Part shown: piece after piece, positions 43,989-54,053 of the stretch | How the letters are laid out: each line of letters opens with the position of its first letter | Numbering within the stretch: position 1 is the first letter of the stretch | Source: Raffaelea ambrosiae | Lineage: Eukaryota > Ascomycota > Sordariomycetes > Ophiostomatales > Ophiostomataceae | Assembly (NCBI GenBank): GCA_002778195.1 | Contig: PCDI01000002.1 | Coordinates: 1,210,156 to 1,274,155 of the forward strand | Direction of reading: 5' to 3' | DNA length: 64,000 nt | Program-made: the position numbers and the translations under genes | The notes under the pieces: model-generated | Databases searched by the model: none | What the model was told of the DNA's origin: nothing | What the model saw: only the letters and a program-made list of their open reading frames with translations

Positions 43989-45083
43989 ATGGCCACGACG
44001 ACGATATACCTCACGCGCGATGAATACGTCGATCAGAGAGCCATCCAAGATCGCCAAATCAACGTGGCGTTGGATGAAATCCGCACATCCGTCACCCGTC
44101 TCGAAGAGGTTGTGAATGTGCTCAAAGAGGACGTGAGAGTGCTCAAAGAGGACGTGAGAGTGCTCAAAGAGGACATGAAGGAAGTGAAAATCGAATTAAA
44201 ACAATCGATGGCACGGTTCCGAAACCAGCTACTGAGAACACCAACGCAACGGATTTCACCCATCGCAATCCAAGATCCGATTCGCGGCATACTTGAGCCG
44301 GACAGCAGCCTATTTCCCCGCAACGCCAAAGAGTTCTACGCCCTGCGGCATCCGACCACCGACAAGCGGAAAAAGATGCTCCAGTATCTCGTCGGATTCT
44401 ACGACATATCTCTCGACGGTGGCAATGACGACGACGACGACGATGACGACTACAGAAGCGACAGCAGCGAGGCATCCAACGACGAAAGATCGGTCACTGA
44501 GTCGTTGGCGTCTCGGGCTGTCCACCTGCTCGAGGGAATCCTCGGCCTTGTGGAAGACAATTTTCTCTCGTTCATGGAGCGCGCGCAAGAACGAAGGCAA
44601 CGGGGCAGTCCGGTGGGATGGAGTGGCAGCGGCGGCGCGGGCAGGGCCCCGAAGCGGATGCAGAACCTCCCCCCCGCGGATGAGCCGGTGGCTTTCCGAC
44701 CGCGCATCAGCTTGGACGAATTGATACGGGGCTTTGAGCGGGAAGACAACAAGCAGACACAGCCAAAGGTCAGCCCCCACGGAATCTCTTTTGTGGAGGT
44801 TGGCTGGCGAGAGGCGCCGTCAACACACCCAGACTCGAAAAAGTCCAAACACTCGAACCCCTCCAAGCACTCCAAGCCGTCATCAGTACTCTCCCAGCCG
44901 GCCGGGGAAGAGCAGCAGGAGCAGCAAGATCAGCCGCAGGCGGAGCGTCTTGCACAAGCGCCTCGCGGACCAGCGTCTTTGCCACATAGGTCTGCGCCGG
45001 TGAGACACGACGAAAGCGCCGGCGACTCTGGCAGTCCGACGAACGCATTTACGTCGTCCCCGGGCTCATCGCGGCTGCGTTAG
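43989..45083 (+). CDS. Coiled-coil protein of unknown function with a tandem heptad repeat
   Basis: A single exon of 364 residues starting MATTTIYLTRDEYVDQRAIQ. The N-terminal ~100 residues form a coiled coil whose core is three tandem copies of a seven-residue unit (VLKEDVR/VLKEDMK), encoded by a 21-bp DNA repeat at 44118-44180. A conserved-looking middle follows (NAKEFYALRHPTTDKRKKML), then an acidic run of eight Asp. A Leu-rich helix comes next (VHLLEGILGLVEDNFLSFME), and the C-terminus is Ser/Pro/Gln-rich and disordered. I recognise no catalytic domain. A scaffold or self-associating protein is possible. An in-frame start at 43740 would add 83 residues with little protein-like character. 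Confidence 0.65.
   Translation: MATTTIYLTRDEYVDQRAIQDRQINVALDEIRTSVTRLEEVVNVLKEDVRVLKEDVRVLKEDMKEVKIELKQSMARFRNQLLRTPTQRISPIAIQDPIRGILEPDSSLFPRNAKEFYALRHPTTDKRKKMLQYLVGFYDISLDGGNDDDDDDDDYRSDSSEASNDERSVTESLASRAVHLLEGILGLVEDNFLSFMERAQERRQRGSPVGWSGSGGAGRAPKRMQNLPPADEPVAFRPRISLDELIRGFEREDNKQTQPKVSPHGISFVEVGWREAPSTHPDSKKSKHSNPSKHSKPSSVLSQPAGEEQQEQQDQPQAERLAQAPRGPASLPHRSAPVRHDESAGDSGSPTNAFTSSPGSSRLR
44118..44180 (+). repeat. 21-bp in-frame tandem repeat (coiled-coil heptad)
   Basis: Three 21-nt units starting GTGCTCAAAGAGGAC. The first two are identical and the third differs at its end. Each encodes exactly one coiled-coil heptad. Confidence 0.95.
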
Positions 45084-45502
45084 AGCAAATGAATAATGAA
45101 ATCTGAATTTTGAAATTGGCATATTGGAAAGGAATATTGGAAAGGAATATATATATATATACATGTATAGCGTTTGTAGCTTCCGGCGTTAATTACCATC
45201 GAGTTATCTTACCCCAGCAAAGTTCGGCTCTTGATTCTCGTCGTCCGACCCAAAGAAAGTATTTGCATTGCAAGACTGTAAGGTACCATAGTAGGTGCTG
45301 TACTTGAACGTCGATAGTACACAGATGAAATGTGAACTGGATGCAGTCCGTTTCTTCTCCTTTCTTATTTTGCTCCTTTTTTCTCTTCTCTTCGAGCATT
45401 TGGTGGTTGAAATCTACGTGGTGGAGCTTTGTGAGTCGCTAAAGGGTGTATAAGAAGAAGTAAGCCCTCTCACGGATAAACTGGAATTATCCGGTTCTGT
45501 CC
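45084..45502. other. AT-rich intergenic region before the tRNA
   Basis: Contains a duplicated ATTGGAAAGGAAT and an (AT)n tract near 45146-45163. No gene is seen. Confidence 0.65.
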
Positions 45503-45684
45503 GGTCCTATGGTGCAGTGGTTAGCATGGTGCTCTTGTAAGTTTCCACCGAAAAAACTTGCCGATTTTCCTCTGTTTCATGGAAAATTTTTATCTAACAG
45601 CTCCACAGATAGTCTCAGGCGATTTCGTCACTTGTTATCTATGACAGTAATGCACAGGTCGTGGGTTCGAACCCCACTAGGACC
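45503..45684 (+). tRNA. Intron-containing tRNA, probably tRNA-Thr(UGU)
   Basis: The acceptor stem GGTCCTA pairs with TAGGACC. The D arm GTGC-AGTGGTTA-GCAT and the T arm GTGGG-TTCGAAC-CCCAC are clear, and the B box is canonical. The anticodon arm begins GTGCT with loop CTTGTA. Bases 34-36 then read TGT, for threonine ACA codons. Position 38 onward resumes at 45650 (ATGCACAGGTC), leaving an intron of about 110 nt (45540-45649) after position 37, the normal site for nuclear tRNA introns. The four outer anticodon-stem pairs form (GTGC/GCAC), but the fifth is T-T. A run of 16 T at 45688-45703 is the RNA polymerase III terminator. Identity is less certain than the presence of a tRNA, and the intron is long for a fungal tRNA. 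Confidence 0.8.
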
Positions 45685-45687
45685 AAC

Positions 45688-45703
45688 TTTTTTTTTTTTT
45701 TTT
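45688..45703 (+). terminator. RNA polymerase III terminator of the tRNA gene
   Basis: An uninterrupted run of T begins four bases after the mature 3' end. Confidence 0.85.
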
Positions 45704-46347
45704 CTTTCCTCGAACGATTATGTGATTTGTTTTCTCTTCTTTTTTTTTTTAAATCAAAATTTATTTACGATATACCGCTTTCTTTTTTTACGTCTCTCAT
45801 TTTCCGAAAATGATGTAGAGGATTGGTTGTAGTCCAACAGTCTCGATTGTAGCCAGCCATCCTTTGGTATTAGTCTCGAAGCTTTGTCCAAATCTACACT
45901 GCAGTACATGGCACATCAGTGGAAGTATTGACTGACACATAAAGACAGTAATAAAAATGCATGCATCAAGACTGACCAAGCAAGGCTGTCAGTCTTGGAA
46001 GGTACATATGTTGCGTGGGAACGTGGCTTCTATGTGGCAATGGGGAAAACGACCCTAGGATTGTGCCCAGGCTCGACGAGTCCGAACGGATCTTCTCGTC
46101 TTTCAAAGATCTAGTAGCACCTCCTCATCATTGATCAGCTCCCCGCATCACAACTGCTCTGGCCGGGTAACCATTTTCCGAATTCAGGGCAGGGAGACCG
46201 CTCTGGCGCAAATCAAAGAACGAACTGGGATGCTAGAAGACACATATAATGAGGACTATGCCAGGAGCAGCTGCCTGGTGTTTTGAGAGGAGTGCAACTG
46301 CGTCTGCAACTATTCATTTGTTGATTCTGTTGCTGCCTTGACTCACA
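45704..46347. other. Intergenic region between tRNA and EthD-domain gene
   Basis: AT-rich on the left, with a second T-run near 45740. No gene is seen. Confidence 0.6.
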
Positions 46348-47074
46348 ATGTCCCAGAAACTCGGCGAAACAGGGCATGAGCGTGTCGATTACGAGTTTGC
46401 GAACCAGCTACTGGGCTATGACGCTGGCGTCTACTACCAGCGTAAGGGGCAGCGGATGATTTGAAGTCTGCACTTGCTATCTAATGGAGGCTAACAGGAA
46501 TCAACAGCGTGCATCAAGGCATCGTGTTACTTCAACAAGATGCCACATGTTTCATACGAGCACTTTGACAAACACTGGGCAACAGTCCATGCAGACGTGA
46601 CAGTTGCTTCCAAGCCATTTGCGAGACACAACGCGTTGCGCTATGTTCAGGTGAGGAGCTAAAAGGGGGTCGTCTAGTGATGAGATAAGAGAAGGACGAA
46701 AAAGAAAGCGATCTGACTTGGAGACTGCTTTCTAGCATCACACGTCGCCAGAACAGCGCGAGCAGATCAAGAAACTGGGCCAGAAAGCACTTGAGTTTGA
46801 CGGCTGTTCCACACTTTGGTTCCGCACGTGGGAAGACTACGCCGCGTTCTTTACAAGCCCAGACTTTGGCGACCTGTCCAAGGATGGCGAGCATTTTCTG
46901 GACCTGTCTTCTATGACGGTCTACGCAGGGTGAGCACGACAGAGCTTTTGCGTCTGCTGTATTCCGACCATCACCCACTAATGCATATCCTGCAGACATG
47001 ACATGATTGCCGTGGGAAAAGCCATTCCCGGCGTCGACGACCGCGATGGGGTTACATCAGTCGTCACTAAATAA
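46348..47074 (+). CDS. EthD-domain (dimeric alpha-beta barrel) protein
   Basis: Four exons (46348-46441, 46508-46650, 46736-46929, 46996-47074) give 169 residues. The EthD-type motif is FNKMPHVSYEHFDKHWATVH near the N-terminal third, followed by NALRYVQHHTSPEQREQIKK. The second half has GCSTLWFRTWEDYAAFFTSP and EHFLDLSSMTVYAGHDMIAV, completing a ferredoxin-like alpha-beta fold. In fungi these small proteins often act in polyketide or pigment pathways as dehydratase-, cyclase- or decarboxylase-like enzymes, or are of unknown role. No such pathway gene is adjacent here. No signal peptide is seen. Junctions are all in phase. The next gene on the same strand is an MFS transporter, so a joint role in handling a small aromatic compound is possible but unproven. 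Confidence 0.85.
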
Positions 47075-47957
47075 TGTTAGAAAGGCAGCTTAGACTTGGC
47101 TCTTAGCCTAGGACTCGACATCCGGGGTCACCAAGACAGCCTCCAAGTTGATCGGCTCTGAATAAGCAAGGCCCATAGCATCAAAGTTCCAATTTCCACA
47201 CAATACAAACACAGACTGAATCGCCCACTGGATGATGCTGGCCATCCCATATCTCCACATTTTCGTGGTGTCTTTCACACGTACTACTGACTCAGCTCTG
47301 TACCCAGAACGTGATGTGTAGCATTGAAAGGGCACCGGGGTAACGAGAGCCGACCCCCACTGACTCGAGGCAACGCCCGTTTTGACCATGTAAGATTTAA
47401 GGCACGTGTCATTCTAGCCCATGTCAGCTTTCAACTGTGATCACAACAGGCAGCTGTTATCAAACAATCACAATATTAACCTTAGTGGGTCGTGCGCTAA
47501 GGCGACTTCTTGTCTGGGGTAAAACGTGGGGAATTGGGGATGCCGATCTTCTTCGGTCTTGTCAATCCCAAAACGGAACGAGCTGCTCTGGAAAAGCACA
47601 GCCGAATATTTCTTGTGTCTCAGAGGGCCAGGTTGCTTCTGGAGACGATGTGAGCTTAGACGAGTAACCACACAGAGGGGGCGTGAAACCCAACTGTAAA
47701 GGACCGTGGAGAAGCGAGGCTGGAGAAGCGAACCTGGAGATTGGGGTTGATGTTTTCCCGGTGCGAGAAGCAAGAATGGTTTTGGTTGTAATAAATGATA
47801 CATGAAGGTGCTTGCTTTGAATTGTAAATCGTGTCTTCCGGTCCAAGTGTCGCACATCTCCTCCCAGACTGCGTTCGTGGACCTACTTTTCCCAATCGAC
47901 CAGCCAATCCATCGTATCAGTCAAAATAATTGCCGTTTACTTCACCTGCTAAATGCA
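47075..47957. other. Intergenic region between EthD and MFS genes
   Basis: About 880 bases with only short unrelated frames. Includes the promoter of the MFS transporter. Confidence 0.6.
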
Positions 47958-50298
47958 ATGGATCCTGAAACGCAGTCGGCCTCCCTGTCTGCTGGCTCAA
48001 ACCACGGGTCCAAACAGGATGTCGAAAACGTCGAGTCCATACCGCAGGCCAATAGCGCTGCACTAACCACGCTAGATGGAAGTGAAGTCGTGATGACTTG
48101 GAAAACCTGGCTCGTGATTTTTGTGTGTAATCACTGTTCCACGTTTCGGCCATGATGTGAGCGCCCGTCTCTGACCACAGTGTGCAGATTCTCTCTTCGA
48201 CATTCGGCCTGTCGTTCTGGCCTGTACCGACAACATCAGCACTGCAAAGCACGCTCGCGGCTCGGTTTGGAGGTGACACATCATTGGTTGGGTGGTATAG
48301 TGAGTCGATCACGCCGGCAGTTACAAAGATGGACAGGCGTGCTAATACAATGGCATACAGTTCCCGCGTACACGACCGCAAACGCGATAGGCTTTCTCCT
48401 AGCTGGAACGTAAGTAGCCTGCAACTCTGCCGGGAATTTGTTTGTATCTGACCTTGCCGGCTTTCCAGAAACTCGGACCTATTTGGCAGACGACTGTTCC
48501 TTATCATCGGCAATGTCACTTGCTGTATCGGATTCATTGTGGCGGCCACAGCCCATGGATCTCAACAATTTGTGGCCGGTCTCGCCATTACTGGATTTGG
48601 TGGTGGCTTTTGCCAGATGGCCATGTGCTCTATCCCGGAGCTGATGCCTAACAAATACCGCCATATTGGTATCTGCCTGTCTGATGGCTTTGTATTTGTG
48701 ATTGTGGTGATCGGTCCTATTGTTGGAAGGGTATGTAAGGAAGGAGAAGAAAATTATGAAAAAAAGAGAGGGGGAAATACAGAAAGAAGATGAGAAAATA
48801 GAAACCTTTCGCGCTCAATATCCAGCTAACAACTACGAGAACAGTACGCTATCGATTCCGGTGCCCGGACATGGCAGTACATCTACTGGGGAGGGTTCAT
48901 AGCTCAGTTCTTTTCTCTCGTCGGCATCGTAACTTTGTATTTCCCACCAAAGCACCCGCGTGGAGTGCCATGGAAAGATGCACTCCGCGGTCTCGATTAC
49001 GTTGGATGCATCCTTGTTGTTCCCGGAATCTGCCTGGCCCTCGTTGGAATCATCTACACGAGTGTAAGTTTGAAACCTCTCGAATTCGTGGTTGTCACTG
49101 TATCAACATGCAAAGGCACTTACTGACCGCTTAATGCTCTATCTTTGCAGTCCAAGAAGTCAAGCGATGTTGCGGTGGTGGCTCCGATGGCAGCAGGATT
49201 TGGAATACTGGTTTTGTTTGGTATCTGGGAGACCGTGTCAAAGTGAGTGCCCACAGATGACAGCAACAGCAGATATGACGAAAATTTGACAAACGATACA
49301 GAGTCAAGTACCCCCTTTGCCCACCACACATTTTTCGCTACAAGAAAGGACGCGAATTCACGGCGCCGTTCATCCTGGCCTTTATCGTCACCATGTTCTA
49401 TTACAGCATCAACATTCTGTACCCGACCATGATCAATGTTTTCTATGGTGTGTTTTACTTGTGTAGACAAAAGGTCGCTGCACGATCATGGGCATGAGAG
49501 GGCTTACTGACCGCTTCTAGTGGACGCAAATACCTCGCGATCGACAGAGCTACTTTTGACACTGCCAGGCAACCTTGGCCTTGTTTTCGGCGCACTTCTT
49601 CTGATCGGCTTTGGCGATGCCATTAAACACTGGAAGATAACTCTGATTGTGTCTTGGTCTGGCATGACGCTCTTTGGCGGCTTGATGGCGCTTGTGACAC
49701 CCTACAACAAGGGCACCATGATCGCCTTTACGTTCCTGATGCAGGCCTTCTTTGGATGGGCACAGTACGAGAGCATTGCGTTCACTCAACTGGGCGTGTC
49801 GCAGGAAGAACTGGGCATTTCAGGCGGTCTGGCAGGCGTGGGACGGTATGCTGGAGGCTCGCTGGCAACCGCCATCTACACATCCGTTCTCACCAATACT
49901 CAGCAGTCGCGTGCGGCCTTGACAGTGCCCGCCGCCGCTGTGGCTGCAGGACTGGATCCGCAGTATGGAAGCGCATTGCTGGCTGCACTATCGCTGGGCA
50001 CAGACGCCATCATGGCCATCCCAGGCATCGTAAGTGGCCACCGACGAAATTTTCCGGTTGTCGGTTGGAGAACCTACTAACCAACCATTAGAACACAGAT
50101 ATTATTGAGGCTGCTTCGACAGCATTCAAATGGTCTTATGCGCATGGTCTCAAGATCACGGCCTTGTCTTCGCTGTCTTTTGCTGGCCTCGGGTTGATCT
50201 GCTGCTTCCTCTGTCTAGACATCGGCGAAAAGATGAATGGAAAAACAGAGATATTCTTGGAGAACGACGTCTATCACGAGAAGAACAAGTACCATTGA
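47958..50298 (+). CDS. MFS transporter, siderophore/Tri12-like family
   Basis: Nine exons (47958-48124, 48181-48299, 48361-48409, 48469-48730, 48845-49063, 49151-49242, 49302-49447, 49521-50029, 50092-50298) give 589 residues. The order fits the 14-helix fungal siderophore/trichothecene-efflux family (PF06609). It shows STFGLSFWPVPTTSAL in helix 1, NSDLFGRRLFLIIGNV at the motif-A loop, AMCSIPELMPNKYRHIGICL in loop 4/5 and ARTWQYIYWGGFIAQFFSLV. FYYSINILYPTMINVFY starts the second half, and GVSQEELGISGGLAGVGRYA and HGLKITALSSLSFAGLGLIC mark the last helices. Family members import iron-siderophore complexes or export toxic metabolites. The direction cannot be read from sequence. All nine junctions keep phase, so the gene looks intact. 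Confidence 0.9.
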
Positions 50299-50844
50299 AT
50301 ATGTCTGACACGGGGCTCGAAATCTGGCTCTATAGCTGGCTTGCATTCGGATACCTGGCTACAGAACTTCAAAACACCTACCTTACACGTGTACATAGAG
50401 TATGTAGCGTGCATAGAATTCATACCCCGTGCAAGGATGAATGCGGCTGCAGTTTGAAATGCTACCCCGAGTCCAAAATATTGTTTCTTTTTGCCTCCTT
50501 TGAGTCCTAGTTTGCCTTCATATTTCTTAACTACTTCGTGCCAATTTCAGTCTCTAAAATCTGCGCGTGAGTTATCGTGTTCGCAGAACAAACGGAAAAA
50601 AAATATGAGTAAGCCTGCCAGTAAGAGCCTCGCGTGTCGGTAAGATGAAAGAGGAAGGCACGACCGTGGGTTTGAGGATCCCTAATAATATTCTTTCACC
50701 TTTGCCTCTATTTGATTCCGGTCCTTCTCGTCTTTTTAAAAATCTTTTTTAAAAAGAGAGCGCCAATCAGACTTTTCGACTGAATCTTCCCACACATCCT
50801 TCATCCCGGTATCATAACATCGTCACCGGCACCAAGTTGAAAAG
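50299..50844. other. Intergenic region upstream of the kinase-like gene
   Basis: No gene is seen. A short inverted repeat TTTTTAAAAATC...TTTTTTAAAAAGA lies at about 50733-50757 in the putative promoter or leader. Confidence 0.55.
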
Positions 50845-52332
50845 ATGGCACGACGTAAAGGCAAAAAGTCAAGGCCGAAGTTCGACGCTCCCATTATCGA
50901 TAGGGGAAGACCAAATCCGCCGTATCGCTGCAGCTCACGATGGACCATAGCAAAACACAGTCCTCCACCTCCATTTGGCGACGGTTACACCACGCAGCAC
51001 CGACGTGGGCCTGAAGCACTGGCTAGAATGCGCCAGGACAAGCTGCCCCAGAGTGCGTACTGCTTGCTGAATCCAGTTCCCGGTCCAGAGCCACCAGACA
51101 CAGCACCGAAGCTCGAGATCGAGGTCGTGGACGAATTGCGCGTGCACATTGGGCAAGGACCTCAGGTCGTCTCTTGTCGCATTCTCAAGGCAGAAGGGGA
51201 CAATGGCCCTGGCCTGCAGCACCACAGCTCGGAGGTGCTGGTGGCCAAGTTCTACGACCCCCTCTACTACTACTACAACGGAGACTTTGATGTCGTGGAG
51301 CTGGCCGACATGGAATACAGCCGTGAGTCCGCTGCCTACCAGTATCTCCAGCAAGAGGGCATTGATGGCCAGTTTCTGCCTTCCTACATAGGTTCCTACT
51401 CGCTGGACCTTCCTCTGAGCGATGACCAGCAGGCAATTCTCGATTTGTACAGCACAACCGACGGAGCAACAGAAGGCGGGAAAAGCTGCAGCCCGGCGGT
51501 CCGTCGTGTTCGCTTGATTGTGACAGAAAAAATTGAGAGTTTGCTGATGACATACCACCTCGTCTTTGGTGACGTGAATGCCATGCCAGGGGAAACACGG
51601 CTGAACGCAATTGCTTCGACTCTGGAGGCTTACGCCGTGTTGCAGTTTCATGGCATTGTGCATGGCGACTTGGCACCGCGGAATGTGTTTCTTCTCGAAG
51701 ACGCGGTCGAAGACGCGCAAAAGGACGGAGGTGGTGGTAGTGGTGGCGACAGTCTCAGCAACATCAGCAGCAACATCAACAGCAACACCAGACACAAACA
51801 CTTGCGCTTCCATCGCTTCATCGACCTTGGCCTTGCGTACACCCTCGGCCAATCGAACTCGGCATACCCCAGACGACCATGGTCCGAAACACGACCGCGC
51901 AATCCCATCCGGCTGTTCTGGAGTGTCTTTGAAAGTGGAGCGGCGAACATGTACTACTGGCTTCCCCCGGAAATGCGCAACACGCGCGCGTTCCACATCT
52001 GGCTGCTGCAGCGATGGTATGGCGATGTGCGCTTCGAGCCAATTGGTGCGGCGCCGGAGCCGTCGGCAGATAAAGCACCGTGGGGAACGGGACAGGCTGT
52101 CAAAACCATCAAGTGGCCCGGGGACAAAACGCCGCTGGTGGTGGGGAGAACATGCGTCGCCAATGACGTACTGGCAAAGGCAACAGCGGTGGACCAGGCC
52201 TTGACAACAAGCGTGCCACAAGGCAATATGGCGGGGCGGCGTGGAGAGGTAGTCGATGGAAGCACGGAGAACGGAGCTGAACTGGTCAAGGAAGGCGAGG
52301 GTGACCAGGAGCATGGTGCTGGTTTTTGGTAA
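50845..52332 (+). CDS. Kinase-like protein, lineage-specific fungal type
   Basis: A single exon of 495 residues. The first ~75 residues are basic and proline-rich (MARRKGKKSRPKF). Kinase-like landmarks follow. A candidate ATP lysine sits in EVLVAKFYDPLYYYY, with a helix-C-like stretch MEYSRESAAYQYLQQ. A hinge-like segment is VRLIVTEKIESLLMTY, the catalytic loop is HGDLAPRNVFL (~residue 270), and a DFG equivalent DLG lies in RFIDLGLAY. Between the last two is an insert of ~45 residues rich in Gly, Ser and Asn. The residues needed for phosphotransfer seem present, so it may be active, but the overall likeness to classical kinases is weak. It resembles the expanded fungal kinase-like proteins related to aminoglycoside phosphotransferases. 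The C-terminal third after the metal site is poorly conserved. No membrane span is seen. Confidence 0.75.
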   Translation: MARRKGKKSRPKFDAPIIDRGRPNPPYRCSSRWTIAKHSPPPPFGDGYTTQHRRGPEALARMRQDKLPQSAYCLLNPVPGPEPPDTAPKLEIEVVDELRVHIGQGPQVVSCRILKAEGDNGPGLQHHSSEVLVAKFYDPLYYYYNGDFDVVELADMEYSRESAAYQYLQQEGIDGQFLPSYIGSYSLDLPLSDDQQAILDLYSTTDGATEGGKSCSPAVRRVRLIVTEKIESLLMTYHLVFGDVNAMPGETRLNAIASTLEAYAVLQFHGIVHGDLAPRNVFLLEDAVEDAQKDGGGGSGGDSLSNISSNINSNTRHKHLRFHRFIDLGLAYTLGQSNSAYPRRPWSETRPRNPIRLFWSVFESGAANMYYWLPPEMRNTRAFHIWLLQRWYGDVRFEPIGAAPEPSADKAPWGTGQAVKTIKWPGDKTPLVVGRTCVANDVLAKATAVDQALTTSVPQGNMAGRRGEVVDGSTENGAELVKEGEGDQEHGAGFW

Positions 52333-54053
52333 GCCGGCGAGCTCGCAGGCACAGGCAGGATTCTGAATCGGCGAAGTCGGCAAACCGGGGGAAAGCCCCC
52401 AAACAAGAAGAACAAAAAAAAACACAAAAACAAACAGGGAAAAGAAACATCATCTTCTTCACAAGCATAAACATCCACCTTCCGAAATCTAAAAACAGAA
52501 AACCCACGGCGGCTAGCGAATCTGGGACCAAAACTGCAAGTGCTCTTCTACGCATATGGCGGCGTGACTAGCATGAACGACAACAGAGGGCAACAAACGG
52601 TGGTCGAGATCATAGTACAGCCAGATATTCCCGTGGCGGGTGTCGTGGTGGGCATCCAGTGTGCTCATGCGCACAGGAGGGTGGGCCTGGGCGCCCATTG
52701 GCCGCGGGCGTGTTTCGAAACGAGGGCGCTCACATTGTTTCAGGTTTTGGGCGGACCCTGCGCAAGGACTCATTAGGAAGTGAGCAGGCCGACGAGGAGC
52801 AGTTCTCCCGCCGTACGGTGTATCTGACAATGTAACCACATGCGGTGTCGCTAGGTCCGGCACTTGGTTCTTGTCTGCGGGCAGCAGAGGAGTGGCTGGC
52901 AACTGCCTTGCCCAACATTTGGTGGCTGCAAACGATAAGATACTGACACCCGTCGAAACAGCGGCAGCACAGGGGCAAGCGCGCACACAGAGGCCAAAAG
53001 CAGGCGCAGAAACACGCCCGTAACCAGACGAAACGACACTATCGGAAACGGGCAGAAACGGGCAGAAACAGCACAAAAAGGGGCAGTCCAAAAATATCGT
53101 ACACACCATGCACAAGCAACGAAGGGGCACAAAGACCAGGAGGAACAACATGCCTGGAGGGATGGATGCCGGGGCGAGGGAGGACATGCCAGGTCTGATA
53201 CACGGCGGGCGGGCATGGTGGGCTGTCTCGTTGGTTGGTATCATACAGGTTTAAAAGTGGGTCGCCGTTGTTGGGCAAAGCTTCCTTCCACTGGGGTCGG
53301 GATACAGGGTAAGCTCACAGGCCGCACGCTCGTGCCGACCATGGAACGGGGCTGCGATGCGCTCTGCTGACGAACGTGACGAAGACTGTGGCGAGGGAGT
53401 CCGGGGGGGCCTGGGGGCCCTAGGGGGGGGGGGGCGCTGTGCAGCCGCCGACGCTCTGGACAGGCCTCATGGACCCTCATGGACCCTGATAGACCCCCAT
53501 AGACTCGGCTTGTGCATGAGACTGCGCGAAGGCGGGAAAGGATCAAACAGGCAAACAAGGGGGTGAGGACGGAGGAGCACAAAGAGACGTGATGGGTCAG
53601 ATGAGAGGCGAGGATGGTGAAAGGAATGCAACCAGATACGAAACGGCAGGCAACACGTCGGCTTGGCACAGCCGGGCACAACAACCACGAGTACGAACGG
53701 CTGTGTGTTAGTTATATGCTGGCCGCACGCACGCCTGCTACCGGCCTTGCTCTTGTGTGTTCTGTTTCTGTTTCTGTTTTGCCATGCTTGCTATTTGTCT
53801 CGCGGCTTTGCTCACCCCCCCTCCCCCGATCTCGTATCCTTCTTGCGTTGGAGGGATTGGCCGCATGTGGAGTTCCGCTCCTTTGTCTTTTCTGTGCCAC
53901 CTCAGAAACGCCTCATCCTCGCCCGAACCCCTCCATACGTAATTTCTGCCTTTAAAGGCCACACCTCGCCCCCGGTCTTCTGCACAGGCTCCGGGCAGCT
54001 TACGATCGTGCATTTATCGCCCTTCACTACCGACCAGGCACCGTGCCGTCGCA
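52333..54053. other. 1.7 kb gene-free region with long G-runs
   Basis: Open frames on both strands overlap and lack motifs. A dense G-rich block at 53399-53442 has runs of up to ten G, followed by three ATGGACCCT/ATAGACCC-type repeats at 53468-53505. The final ~100 bases are the promoter of the zinc-finger gene. Confidence 0.6.

Noticed and set aside
45503..45684. tRNA-Gln identity for the tRNA gene
   Set aside because: The acceptor and D arm resemble some Gln tRNAs, but the loop CTTGTA places TGT at positions 34-36, which fits threonine better.
50935..52425. 496-codon minus-strand frame antisense to the kinase-like gene
   Set aside because: A shadow of the coding strand. The plus strand carries recognisable kinase motifs.
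52513..53244. 243-codon minus-strand frame
   Set aside because: Composition is uneven and lacks a domain. It overlaps other open frames and shows no supporting splice or start context.
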